Assembly (NCBI GenBank): GCA_964535155.1
Contig: CAZHSR010000002.1
Coordinates: forward strand, 1-39,698
DNA length: 39,698 nucleotides
Source: JAGPFW01 sp964535155
GTDB lineage: Bacteria; Patescibacteriota; WWE3; UBA101185; UBA10185
Reading direction: 5' to 3'
Shown: piece after piece, positions 30,607-39,025 of the stretch
Layout: each line of letters starts with the position of its first letter
How positions within the stretch are numbered: position 1 is the first letter of the stretch
Notes under the pieces: model-generated
Seen by the model: only the letters and a program-made list of their open reading frames with translations
The model's database searches: none
What the model was told of the DNA's origin: nothing
Position numbers and translations under genes: made by a program

Positions 30607-31072
30607 CTCTGGTTATTTGTTGTGGTAGGGGGATTAGGTCTTGTCTATTCTTTCCAATTTTAAGAATACCTATTTCATTTGAAATTAGAAGTAAAATGGT
30701 TAGTCCCAGAGAAATTAAACCAATTAGTTGTAAGTTTTTCTTGTTTAAGAATTTGCTTTTAAAAATATCCATTTTTTCTGTTTTTTGAATTTCCAGAGTG
30801 ATTTGTTCCTTGGAAAGCTTTTGTTTTCTAAGGTCTTCTATTGTTTTGAGTCTATTTATTACCCACTCAGGATAATGTCCCTTAACATCTTTGCCTTTTC
30901 TTATCATGTGAGGAATCCATCCCATTTTTGTGTAGTACCTAAGGCGATTATAGGGTTCCCCATGTCCAAAATTTACGCCAGACTCTTTTGCTTTTTCTAT
31001 AAGCTCTTCGGTTGTGATTAGCTTCTCTAAAGCATTTTCTTGGTGATTTTTGTCTGTTACTCTATGGACCAT
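30596..31072 (-). CDS. membrane-tethered MerR-like regulator beside dprA
   Basis: 158 residues from the ATG at 31072 (MVHRVTDKNHQEN). A MerR-type helix-turn-helix spans about 19-90: ITTEELIEKAKESGV, then RLRYYTKMGWIPHMIRKGKDVKGHYPEWVINRLKTIEDLRKQKLSKEQI. One membrane span (about 115-136: LQLIGLISLGLTILLLISNEIG) and a short external tail follow. This puts the DNA-binding head in the cytoplasm and an end outside, suggesting signal-controlled transcription. TATAAT (31079-31084) ends six bases before the chosen ATG, and a palindrome shared with the comEA promoter covers its spacer and -35 region. An upstream ATG at 31087 would overlap the promoter. Confidence 0.72.
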   Translation of the reverse strand: MVHRVTDKNHQENALEKLITTEELIEKAKESGVNFGHGEPYNRLRYYTKMGWIPHMIRKGKDVKGHYPEWVINRLKTIEDLRKQKLSKEQITLEIQKTEKMDIFKSKFLNKKNLQLIGLISLGLTILLLISNEIGILKIGKNRQDLIPLPQQITRVFP

Positions 31073-31089
31073 AGTTAAATTATACATGC

Positions 31090-31111
31090 AAAATTCTATT
31101 TAAAATAGAAT
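31090..31111. promoter_or_regulatory. shared competence operator, copy 1 (MerR-like gene / dprA)
   Basis: ATTCTATTTAAAATAGAAT (31093-31111) is a perfect 19-bp palindrome with a one-base centre. With the three preceding A it shares 20 identical bases with 34206-34225. It is centred about 52 bases before the dprA ATG and overlaps the promoter of the divergent MerR-like gene. Confidence 0.75.
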
Positions 31112-31141
31112 ATTCATTATTCCAATTTTCAGCAATTCTTT

Positions 31142-31153
31142 TATCATATTTTT
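31142..31153 (+). promoter_or_regulatory. -10 box for leaderless dprA mRNA
   Basis: TATCAT (31142-31147), six bases before the ATG at 31154. The -35 position is poor (ATTCCA), as expected of an activator-dependent promoter. Confidence 0.45.
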
Positions 31154-32092
31154 ATGTTTAATTTAAAAAAGGATTTATCTACTTATCCTCTTACTGTGGT
31201 AAAACTTGATTCTCCTTATTATCCGCACTTACTAAAGGAGCTTTCTGATGCCCCTAAAAAGTTATATATAAAAGGTAATTTTGACCCTAGTATATTTAAA
31301 AATTGTCTGGCGGTTGTAGGTAGTAGAAAAATGACCGATTATGGTAAAAGAGTTACTCATTTTTTAGTTTCTACATTGGCAAGGCAAGGGATAACTATTG
31401 TTTCTGGCTTTATGTATGGGATTGATGCCCAAGCTCATAGAGAGGCATTATTGGTAGGAGGAAAAACCATTGCCGTTATGCCTTGTGGTATTGATACTAT
31501 TTGTCCTGATTTTCAAGAGACTTTATATAGTGAGATTCTTGAGAATGGGGGACTTGTTATCTCAGAGTATCCCGAAGGGATTGAGCCTAAGAATTGGACT
31601 TTTCCTAGGAGAAATAGGATAGTAGCAGGTTTAAGTAAAGCCACATTGGTTGTAGAGGCGGGAGAAAAGAGCGGATCTTTAATTACTGCAGGAATAGCAA
31701 AGAAGTTAGGAAGACAAGTTTTTACAGTACCAGGTGATGTTTTGAATCCCTCTATAAAAGGAAACTGGCAACTCTACTTTGGGGGTGCTACTCTTGCCAC
31801 TTCTGATTGTGAGATAGGGAACTTATATTTTAGTTCAAATGAAGAGGGGATTAAATCACTCATCAATGAGAGTGCCAACAGTACAGAAGATACTATACTT
31901 CCTTTTGCTAGAGGAAAAAACCTGAGCCAAGACGAGGAGATTATTTTAGAAATTCTTTCCCGTGAAAATCTCTTTATAAATGAACTACATGAAAAGACAA
32001 ATTTAAGCATTCCACAGATAATGGTAATTCTAACTTCTTTAAGCATTCAAGATTTAGTTAAAGAATCGGGAGGAAGATATTATGTTAGTTAA
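31154..32092 (+). CDS. dprA: DNA processing protein DprA
   Basis: 312 residues. The Rossmann-like DprA domain is clear: CLAVVGSRKMTDYGKR, GITIVSGFMYGIDAQAHREAL, ISEYPEGIEP and FPRRNRIVAGLS (about 48-170), with VVEAGEKSGSLITAG. A C-terminal winged-helix (DML1-like) domain follows (about 255-312). DprA binds incoming single-stranded DNA and loads RecA during natural transformation. The end overlaps comM by 11 bases. Predicted to be activated through the shared palindrome upstream. Confidence 0.95.
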   Translation: MFNLKKDLSTYPLTVVKLDSPYYPHLLKELSDAPKKLYIKGNFDPSIFKNCLAVVGSRKMTDYGKRVTHFLVSTLARQGITIVSGFMYGIDAQAHREALLVGGKTIAVMPCGIDTICPDFQETLYSEILENGGLVISEYPEGIEPKNWTFPRRNRIVAGLSKATLVVEAGEKSGSLITAGIAKKLGRQVFTVPGDVLNPSIKGNWQLYFGGATLATSDCEIGNLYFSSNEEGIKSLINESANSTEDTILPFARGKNLSQDEEIILEILSRENLFINELHEKTNLSIPQIMVILTSLSIQDLVKESGGRYYVS

Positions 32093-33614
32093 AATAAATT
32101 CTGCCACTCCTTATGGGTTAGAGGCACAGCACATTATTGTGGAGGTGAACATTGCCAGTAGAGGATTGCCCGGTTTCGACATAATTGGTTTGCCTAGTAA
32201 AACGGTTGACGAAAGCAGACATCGGATTAAGACGGCATTAATAAACCTGAAAATTGACTTTCCCTACAGTAAAAAAATAACTGTAAATCTTGCACCTGCG
32301 GATCTTCCCAAGGCAGGCTCTTTTTACGATCTTCCTATTGCAATGGGAATTATGTGCCTCAGTAATAATATAAATCCTCCAAGTAAGAGTCTCTTTTTTG
32401 GAGAAGTGTCATTGGATGGAAGCCTTAGACATACAAAAGGAGCGTTTTTGTTGGGTTTGTATGCAAAGGAAAATGGCTACGATTCAATTTATGTCCCTGA
32501 GCCAAATGCAAATGAGGTTTCGGCTATTCCAGGGTTAAAGGTTTTTCCTGTAAGGAATCTTTTGGATTTATACAATCACTTGATGGGTGGAAAGTCTATA
32601 AAATCTACCGAGGGAATGGAGTGTATTGTTAGTCCAAATGGGGAAGTGCAAAATCAAACAGATTTCTCACACATCTTAGGTCAAGAATCCGCAAAAAGAA
32701 GCCTTGAAATAGCAGCAGCAGGAGGTCATAACTTTTTAATGTTGGGTCCTCCAGGGGTTGGGAAAACGCTTTTATCACAAGCCTTTTGCTCCATTTTGCC
32801 CCCTCTGTCACAACAAGAATCCCTAGAAGTGACAAAAATTTATTCTGCTGGAGGGCATATTCCACCAAATGGATCTTTAGTTACAACAAGGCCTTTTAGG
32901 TCACCTCATCATAGTATTTCATATGTTGGAATGGTGGGAGGGGGAGTTTTACCAAAGCCAGGCGAGATAAGTTTGGCACACAGAGGCGTTTTATTTATGG
33001 ATGAATTTGCGGAATTTCCGTCTTCAATTCTGGAAATGTTACGGCAACCCTTAGAATCGGGCTTTATATCAGTTTCCAGAAGCGGGGGAACTTTTAACTT
33101 TCCCTGCCGATTCATTTTACTAGTAGCTTGCAACCCTTGCCCTTGTGGGTTTTTTGGCTCTTCCCAAAAGGAATGTACTTGTACGCCTGGTCAAGTTAGA
33201 AAATATAGAAAAAAGCTTTCTGGTCCAATTTTAGACAGAATAGATTTGTTTACAACTTTAAATCCTGTTGAGGAAAAGGATTTTTCGGTGGGGAAGAGTG
33301 CTGAAAAACTGGAAACATCTGCTGAGATAAGAAAAAGGGTTTGTAATGCAAGGGAAATTCAGTTTTCGCGCTTTAAAGACAGCGGAATCTTTTGCAATGC
33401 CGAAATGAACAATTCTCACATTTTAGATTTTTGCTCTTTGGGAAGGGAGGAACAGCAATTTTTAAACAAAGCGGTTTCTTGCTACACACTTTCGGCTAGG
33501 GCTTATTTTAAAACAATTAAAATAAGTAGGACTATTGCTGACCTTGAAGGAGAAGCCAAAATTCTGGTAAGGCATTTGGCAGAGGCGTTACAGCACAGAA
33601 AAAGGGAATTCTAA
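32082..33614 (+). CDS. comM: ComM/YifB-type Mg-chelatase-like AAA+ ATPase
   Basis: 510 residues. An N-terminal ChlI-like domain (VNIASRGLPGFDIIGLPSKTVDESRHRIKTAL, about 20-60; NLAPADLPKAGSFYDLPIA) precedes the AAA+ core with Walker A GPPGVGKTLL (about 222), LFMDEFAEF (Walker B) and the Cys-rich ACNPCPCGFFGSS...CTC segment typical of YifB/ComM, then the C-terminal Mg-chelatase domain. ComM is a branch-migration helicase that extends heteroduplex during transformation. Its 11-base overlap with dprA fits a shared competence transcript. Confidence 0.95.
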   Translation: MLVKINSATPYGLEAQHIIVEVNIASRGLPGFDIIGLPSKTVDESRHRIKTALINLKIDFPYSKKITVNLAPADLPKAGSFYDLPIAMGIMCLSNNINPPSKSLFFGEVSLDGSLRHTKGAFLLGLYAKENGYDSIYVPEPNANEVSAIPGLKVFPVRNLLDLYNHLMGGKSIKSTEGMECIVSPNGEVQNQTDFSHILGQESAKRSLEIAAAGGHNFLMLGPPGVGKTLLSQAFCSILPPLSQQESLEVTKIYSAGGHIPPNGSLVTTRPFRSPHHSISYVGMVGGGVLPKPGEISLAHRGVLFMDEFAEFPSSILEMLRQPLESGFISVSRSGGTFNFPCRFILLVACNPCPCGFFGSSQKECTCTPGQVRKYRKKLSGPILDRIDLFTTLNPVEEKDFSVGKSAEKLETSAEIRKRVCNAREIQFSRFKDSGIFCNAEMNNSHILDFCSLGREEQQFLNKAVSCYTLSARAYFKTIKISRTIADLEGEAKILVRHLAEALQHRKREF

Positions 33615-33643
33615 CGCGCTTTAAAAGCTACAACACAAATTAG

Positions 33644-33679
33644 TTGAAGTTTATATAATAATTGTTGTATCATTCAGAC
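33644..33679 (+). promoter_or_regulatory. leaderless promoter of the ArsR-type regulator
   Basis: TTGAAG (33644-33649), 18-nt spacer, TATCAT (33668-33673), six bases to the ATG at 33680. A TATAAT at 33654-33659 is an alternative -10 with no good -35. Confidence 0.5.
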
Positions 33680-33976
33680 ATGGTATCAATTACAAAAGTT
33701 TCAAAAGCCTTTTCGGATAACAACCGATTAAAAATTTTGGAATTCCTCAGCGAAGGACAGCGCAATGTCACTGATGTGGCAGAGAATCTCAAGGTAGAGG
33801 AGAATCTAGCCTCTCACCACTTGCGTGTCTTAGCCGATTTGGGATTCTTGCAGAACGATAAAAAAGGTCGTCAGGTCTTTTATCGTTTAAATGAGAAGAA
33901 ATTTGTCTCATTGATAAAGGATATAAGCAAGAACCCTGCTTTTAAGGAAATTCTAGAAGCGGCAATGAACGAATAA
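33680..33976 (+). CDS. ArsR-family winged-helix regulator
   Basis: 98 residues (MVSITKVSKAFSDNNRLKILEFL). Classic ArsR layout: recognition region NVTDVAENLKVEENLASHHLRVLADLGFL (about 29-57), then the beta-wing KKGRQVFYRLN. No Cys pair for metal sensing is present, so the inducer is unknown and may not be a metal. It sits between comM and comEA and ends before a strong terminator. It may regulate competence or be unrelated. Confidence 0.88.
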   Translation: MVSITKVSKAFSDNNRLKILEFLSEGQRNVTDVAENLKVEENLASHHLRVLADLGFLQNDKKGRQVFYRLNEKKFVSLIKDISKNPAFKEILEAAMNE

Positions 33977-33985
33977 TTTCTTATT

Positions 33986-34047
33986 AAATAAGGGCTTGGT
34001 TTTGCACAGGAGTTTTTTGCTGTGTGGAGCCAAGCCCTTATTTTGTT
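33986..34047 (+). terminator. intrinsic terminator after the ArsR gene
   Basis: AAATAAGGGCTTGG (33986-33999) pairs with CCAAGCCCTTATTT (34030-34043) over 14 bp, followed by TGTTT. The A-rich 5' flank would also make it work on the other strand. Confidence 0.85.
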
Positions 34048-34205
34048 TCTTTCTTGTGCGGGGAAAGTGCGGGAATTGCTGTATTTTCGGAGGGTTTTGA
34101 ACATGATTGTGGATAACTTGGGTGTTTTTCCTTGCATTTGTGGAATCTGCGGGAAATGTGCGGTAAATCCTTCCACTTGGAGAAACTATAAGATACTTTA
34201 AAACC
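34048..34205. other. non-coding stretch with TGCGG repeats and a DnaA-box match
   Basis: TGCGG followed by G/A-rich sequence occurs four times as two close pairs (near 34057-34075 and 34150-34165). TGTGGATAA (34108-34116) is an exact DnaA-box complement. No gene is seen. Confidence 0.3.
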
Positions 34206-34228
34206 AAAATTCTATTTAAAATAGACAT
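34206..34228 (+). promoter_or_regulatory. shared competence operator, copy 2 (comEA)
   Basis: AAAATTCTATTTAAAATAGA (34206-34225) is identical to 31090-31109. It is centred about 53 bases before the comEA ATG, practically the same distance as at dprA. Only a weak -10 (TAAAAC, 34259-34264, six bases before the ATG) is present. Confidence 0.75.
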
Positions 34229-34270
34229 TCCTATCTTTTCAAATTCTTCAAAATGGAATAAAACAAATCC

Positions 34271-34966
34271 ATGCAAGAAATTCTTAATAAAAATTTGTAT
34301 TTTACATGCTGTTTATTTGCTTTAATAGGGGGAATTTTTACATATATGTACTTTTACAATAGGGAAGTGCTCTCTGGGGATAACTTGGAGGAGGTCTTGG
34401 AAACTTCTGTGGATAATACCTTGGAAATTATTGTGGATATTTCTGGTGCTGTGGAAAGGCCGGGGGTTTTTACACTGGAAAATGGCGCTAGACTTGCGGA
34501 TCTAATCAATTTTTCAGGAGGAGTTACTACAGAAGTGTCCCAGAAATGGCTTTCCCGCAATCTAAATTTGGCTTCCCTATTAAAAGATCAACAAAAAGTT
34601 TATGTGCCTTTTGAGTGGGAAGTGGTTTCGTCTTTTCCAGAATATGAGTTAAAGGAGCTGGCTTTGGAATCATCTGTTCCAAGTAATAGTGGCGTTGCGG
34701 AAGGTTCTGGGGGGTCTGGGGGTGGCTCTGGTAACTCGGGGGGAGGTTCTTCGGGGGAGGGTGGCACCCCTTCGGAAGGGACTGGTGACCTAATAAACCT
34801 AAATTCGGCAACTCAATCGGATTTAGAGACCTTGCCAAAAGTAGGGGAGGTGACTGCCAAGAAAATCATAGATTTTAGGCCTTATGCAGATTTGGCGGAT
34901 TTAAAGGAGAAGACTGGAATTTATGACAGCGTAATTGAGGCAATTCGGGAACTTGTCACTTTTTGA
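34271..34966 (+). CDS. comEA: ComEA-like DNA receptor
   Basis: 231 residues. An N-terminal membrane anchor (about 11-28) is followed by an SLBB-type domain (IIVDISGAVERPGVFTLENGARLADLI, about 52-115), a long Gly/Ser linker (about 138-168) and helix-hairpin-helix DNA-binding motifs (INLNSATQSDLETLPKVGEVTAKKII, about 174-200). It binds double-stranded DNA outside the membrane and hands it to ComEC. Sequence and order match ComEA. It is followed by comEC within seven bases. Confidence 0.95.
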   Translation: MQEILNKNLYFTCCLFALIGGIFTYMYFYNREVLSGDNLEEVLETSVDNTLEIIVDISGAVERPGVFTLENGARLADLINFSGGVTTEVSQKWLSRNLNLASLLKDQQKVYVPFEWEVVSSFPEYELKELALESSVPSNSGVAEGSGGSGGGSGNSGGGSSGEGGTPSEGTGDLINLNSATQSDLETLPKVGEVTAKKIIDFRPYADLADLKEKTGIYDSVIEAIRELVTF

Positions 34967-34972
34967 GGCTCT

Positions 34973-36115
34973 ATGAAGAAAATTAAGCCTTATTTTTTCC
35001 TAATTTTGTTGGTGCTCTTTACTTTTAAAAGGGTTTCTACTTATTGTGACAAGGATCTCTCCGCATGTTTTCAAAAAGAACACATTTTAGAAACCCCAAG
35101 TCTTCTGCAAAAAATTGACCCAGTTTTAGAAAAGGTCCGTAAATCTGCCACAGGCCATGCAAGGGAGTATTTGCCCAGTCCTCACTCAGAACTTTTGTTA
35201 GGAATGGTTGTAGGGCTTGATTATTTTTCAAAGCTCCCATTTTTTAAAACCGCGCTTGTAGATACGGGGACAATTCATGTGGTTGTGGTCTCTGGTTTTA
35301 ACATCAGCTTGGTTTATTCCTTGGTTTGGAAGGCTTTGGGATCGTTTTATGATCGCACAAAGTTGGGAATTGGGCTTATTGTGGCTTTGTTGTATGCGGG
35401 TCTCTCTGGATTTGAGCCTCCAGTTGTGCGTTCTTGGGTGATGGGAAGTTTGGCATATTTAGGCAAACATTATGGAAGGTCTTTTCCTGCTTTAAAATTG
35501 GTCTTTATTTCAGCGTTAGTCATGGTTTTGTGGCAACCTGCTTACTTGTTTAGTTTAAGTTTTCAGTTAAGCCTTTCGGCTACGCTAAGCCTTTTACTTT
35601 TCACAGAAATAGTGGAAAAATGGGCAATTTTTGCCAAATACATCCCCTCGCTTTTTAGGGAGGATTTTATAACTACGGTGGCCGCGCAAATCTTGGTTTG
35701 GCCTATTTTGTCATACTATTTCGGGCGAGTAAGTTTGATTGCAGTAATAGTAAATACTTTTGTTTTATGGACTGTGTCAATTGGCACCATTTTAGGCGGG
35801 CTTTTTTTAGGGACCTTTTTCCTAGGGGATGTAGTTGCGCGAGTTTTTGCTTTTGTGGTGTACATTCCACTGGATTTATTTGTAAATATTATTCAATTTT
35901 TTTCCGACTTGTCTGCAAAGTGGGGGATAGCCCAGTTGGAATATACAATTTCGGTAAGGTATTTGGGTTTTTATTATTTATTTTTAGTGAGTTTTTTGAT
36001 TTGGCGAGAACGAAAAAAGAGAAATTTGGAATTTGCCTTAGCATCGGCTTTTCCGCAAATCATTAAGAAATCGCCAGATATAACGACCTCTCATCAGGTG
36101 AAACCAAATTATTAA
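34973..36115 (+). CDS. comEC: ComEC membrane channel domain (split ComEC, N-terminal part)
   Basis: 380 residues. After an N-terminal anchor, the Competence-domain pattern appears (LLLGMVVGLDYFS...LVDTGTIHVVVVSGFNISL, about 75-120), followed by about eight membrane spans and GLSGFEPPVVRSWVMGSLAYLGK. The domain forms the channel through which one DNA strand enters. The C-terminal metallo-beta-lactamase domain of ordinary ComEC is absent here and is encoded by the next gene. The end is a short charged tail, not an abrupt cut. Confidence 0.92.
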   Translation: MKKIKPYFFLILLVLFTFKRVSTYCDKDLSACFQKEHILETPSLLQKIDPVLEKVRKSATGHAREYLPSPHSELLLGMVVGLDYFSKLPFFKTALVDTGTIHVVVVSGFNISLVYSLVWKALGSFYDRTKLGIGLIVALLYAGLSGFEPPVVRSWVMGSLAYLGKHYGRSFPALKLVFISALVMVLWQPAYLFSLSFQLSLSATLSLLLFTEIVEKWAIFAKYIPSLFREDFITTVAAQILVWPILSYYFGRVSLIAVIVNTFVLWTVSIGTILGGLFLGTFFLGDVVARVFAFVVYIPLDLFVNIIQFFSDLSAKWGIAQLEYTISVRYLGFYYLFLVSFLIWRERKKRNLEFALASAFPQIIKKSPDITTSHQVKPNY

Positions 36116-36153
36116 AAAACCCAAGAAAAAGTTTTTAAATTTGCATTTTATTT

Positions 36154-36993
36154 ATGAAAAATCACTTCACCCTGTTTATTTCTTACGCAATTTTAAAGAT
36201 TATTTTTTATTTCAATGGTCAGTTGCGGTTTATCCCAGAAATAGTTTTTTTGGATGTTGGCCAAGGAGACGCCATTTTGATCACTACACCTGAAAAGAAA
36301 AAGATTTTGGTGGATGGTGGTGCTGGATTTACAGTTTCGCAAAGGCTTAATTCTTATTTTCCTTTAAACGACTGCAAATTAGACGCAATTTTCCTCACAC
36401 ATCCTCACGCGGACCATTTGGAAGGGTTAAATCGCGTTTTGGAGAATTGTCAGGTGGGCAGAGTTTTTTACACTTCTGCCCTGTATGAAAGCGGTTTATT
36501 TGAAGAATGGGAGGAAAAGGTCTCATCGATGGGATTTTCTTTTTTTGGATCTGGAGATGTTTATATCCCCGACAAATCAGGGAAAATCAAGTTTTATGGA
36601 GTTTGGCCTCCCGAAGAATACATTGGCAAAAGCATTTCTAATATTAACAATGTCTCTACCGTAATGTTTTTTGATTCAGGGGATTTTGAGTTTTTATTAA
36701 CAGGAGATGCTGAGCAGGAGGTTTTAACCAAGATTAATTTGGTATCTGGTGAATTTCACTTTTTAAATGGGCTTTTAGAGGTATACAAACTTTCCCATCA
36801 TGGCGCTAAAAACGGCTTTAATACAGAGTTTTGGCAAAATCTTAATCCCCTATTTTCCGTAATTTCGGTTGGGGAGGATAACAAATTTGGACATCCTCAT
36901 GAAGAGGTGATTGAATGGCTTGATAATAGAGGCGTAAAGTACGGTCGCACTGATGTAGAGGGGACAATAAAAATAAGGTACAATTCTTTGTAG
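36154..36993 (+). CDS. ComEC metallo-beta-lactamase domain as a separate protein
   Basis: 279 residues. A short hydrophobic N-terminus (about 5-18, possible anchor) is followed by FLDVGQGDAILITTPEKKKILVDGG and the zinc motif LTHPHADHLEGL (HxHxDH form), then FLLTGDAE and KLSHHGAKNGF. These are the hallmarks of the ComEC/Rec2 C-terminal nuclease-like domain, proposed to degrade the non-transported DNA strand. It lies 38 bases after the channel gene. Together they make a two-gene ComEC. Confidence 0.93.
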   Translation: MKNHFTLFISYAILKIIFYFNGQLRFIPEIVFLDVGQGDAILITTPEKKKILVDGGAGFTVSQRLNSYFPLNDCKLDAIFLTHPHADHLEGLNRVLENCQVGRVFYTSALYESGLFEEWEEKVSSMGFSFFGSGDVYIPDKSGKIKFYGVWPPEEYIGKSISNINNVSTVMFFDSGDFEFLLTGDAEQEVLTKINLVSGEFHFLNGLLEVYKLSHHGAKNGFNTEFWQNLNPLFSVISVGEDNKFGHPHEEVIEWLDNRGVKYGRTDVEGTIKIRYNSL

Positions 36994-36994
36994 T

Positions 36995-39025
36995 ATGGGC
37001 AAGAAATTAGATAAAAAAATAGAGGAAAGTGCTTTAAGTGGAAAAGGTGGGCAAGTTGTTGGAGTAAATGGGGAAGTATTTGATTGGGATTTGACTGGAA
37101 AGATCCAAAACCTTTTGGTAAAGGCAATTTCCAGTGAGTTTGGTGAGGGGATTCTTGGAGAAATTCCAGTTTTAGTTACTGTTCCAACAGATACTCAATG
37201 GGGGGATTATACCTCTAATATAGGCATGCAGTTGGCAGGAAAGCTTAAGCAGAGTCCCTTAGAGATTGCTAATAAACTACAATATAGGATAAATGAATAT
37301 ATTGAAAAAGACAAAAACTATGACATTTTGGACAGCGTTTCAGTAGCTCTTCCTGGTTATATTAACTTTAAAATCTCTTCCACATGGTTAAACAATTTAC
37401 TCAATATTTTAGTCCCAAGTTCCAGTGTATATAGGATAAGTGATTTAAACCTAAAAAACTCATTTTTAGCTGGAAAAAGAATCATGATTGAATACACCGA
37501 CCCAAATCCGTTTAAAATTTTCCATATTGGACATTTGATGCCAAATGCAGTCGGTGAATCCCTATCTAGGATTTTTGAGTTTTGTGGAGCAGATGTAAAA
37601 AGAGCAAGTTATCAGGGTGATGTGGGTATGCATGTGGCAAAGGCGATTTATGGGATGATTTTAAGTTTGGATTTGGGGGAAGATACTGCGGACACTCCTC
37701 GGATGAGTTTGGAGACCCTGTCCACCCTTCCATTGGATGAAAGGATAGAATTTTTAGGTAAATGTTACACATTGGGTGCAATTTCATATGAAGATGAGAA
37801 AAATATTCCCTTGATTCAGAAAATAAATGCTTTGATTTATGTGGCATCTCAAGAGATGTTGAAAACGGAGTTTAATTGGGATTCGGAGATTAATTTTAAG
37901 GAGTTGTTGGGGGGTGAATCCGCACTAGAATCGAACTTGAAATATGAGGAAATTTACACATTGTATGCCACAGGGCGTGCTTGGAGTTTGGAATATTTTG
38001 AGTCTATATATAAAATTTTGGGCACAAAGTTTGATTATTATTACTTTGAAAGTATAGCCGGGGAATTTGGATACAAGTTGGTGAGTGAGTTTTTAAATTT
38101 ATCTTCTACTCCCGCGGCCTCAAAAGTAGGACAAAGTGTGTTTGAGAAGGACAACGGCGCAGTAGTTTTTAAAGGGGAACCTTATGGGCTACATACACGA
38201 GTTTTTATAAATTCCAAGGGCTTGCCCACTTATGAAGCCAAGGATCTTGGCTTGCCTTTTTTAAAACAGAAAGATTATGACTACACTGATTCTTATATTG
38301 TTACTGCTTCCGAACAGAGTGCTTATTTTGAAGTAGTTTTTAAAGCTTTGGAGTTAATAAATCCAGACTTGGCAGAAAAAACTCATCATGTGGCTCATGG
38401 AATGTTAAATTTGACCACAGGAAAGATGTCATCTAGGACTGGAGATGTGGTTTCAGTGGATGAGTTGTTGTCTCAACTTTCCAATTCGGCGTATGACAAA
38501 ATGGGCGAAAACTCTTCGGTTGGGGGTGAGGAGGAGAAGCTGGGAATTTCCCAGAAAATTGCGGTAGCTGCTCTAAAGTATGCCATACTGCGACAACAGT
38601 TGGGGAAGGATATAACATATGACAGGGAGAATTCGTTGCAACTGCAGGGGGATACTGGCCCTTATTTGTTGTACTCTTATGTGCGCGCTTTTTCGGTTTT
38701 AGAAAAGGCTTCAAAAATGGGAATTGTGGTGGGAGAAATTTCTTTGGATGACATACAGGCTTTTTCTGCTGAAGAACTAGCCTTAATTAAGTACATGGCA
38801 CACTTCAATGAGGTAGTGCTAAAGTCGGCGGAGGAACGATTACCTAGTCATATTTGTACCTATTTACATGACTTGGCAAGTAAATTCAACACTTTTTATG
38901 CCTCGTCACAGATTTTGGATGATTCCAGTACTGGGCATGCCCGAATTTACTTAACTAAGGCTTTCTTGGTTATTTTACATAATGGATTGAATCTGTTGGG
39001 TATTAGTGCAGTAGAAAGAATGTAA
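36995..39025 (+). CDS. argS: arginyl-tRNA synthetase
   Basis: 676 residues. The class I signature is FKIFHIGHLMPNAVGESLSRIFEFCGADV (HIGH). GKMSSRTGDVVSVDEL replaces the KMSK loop, as is usual in ArgRS. The N-terminal additional domain and the C-terminal DALR anticodon-binding domain (ALKYAILRQQLGKDITYD ... LYSYVRAFSVLEKA) are present. It charges tRNA-Arg. The start lies only one base after the stop of the ComEC beta-lactamase gene, so this essential gene may be transcribed with the competence genes. Confidence 0.96.
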   Translation: MGKKLDKKIEESALSGKGGQVVGVNGEVFDWDLTGKIQNLLVKAISSEFGEGILGEIPVLVTVPTDTQWGDYTSNIGMQLAGKLKQSPLEIANKLQYRINEYIEKDKNYDILDSVSVALPGYINFKISSTWLNNLLNILVPSSSVYRISDLNLKNSFLAGKRIMIEYTDPNPFKIFHIGHLMPNAVGESLSRIFEFCGADVKRASYQGDVGMHVAKAIYGMILSLDLGEDTADTPRMSLETLSTLPLDERIEFLGKCYTLGAISYEDEKNIPLIQKINALIYVASQEMLKTEFNWDSEINFKELLGGESALESNLKYEEIYTLYATGRAWSLEYFESIYKILGTKFDYYYFESIAGEFGYKLVSEFLNLSSTPAASKVGQSVFEKDNGAVVFKGEPYGLHTRVFINSKGLPTYEAKDLGLPFLKQKDYDYTDSYIVTASEQSAYFEVVFKALELINPDLAEKTHHVAHGMLNLTTGKMSSRTGDVVSVDELLSQLSNSAYDKMGENSSVGGEEEKLGISQKIAVAALKYAILRQQLGKDITYDRENSLQLQGDTGPYLLYSYVRAFSVLEKASKMGIVVGEISLDDIQAFSAEELALIKYMAHFNEVVLKSAEERLPSHICTYLHDLASKFNTFYASSQILDDSSTGHARIYLTKAFLVILHNGLNLLGISAVERM

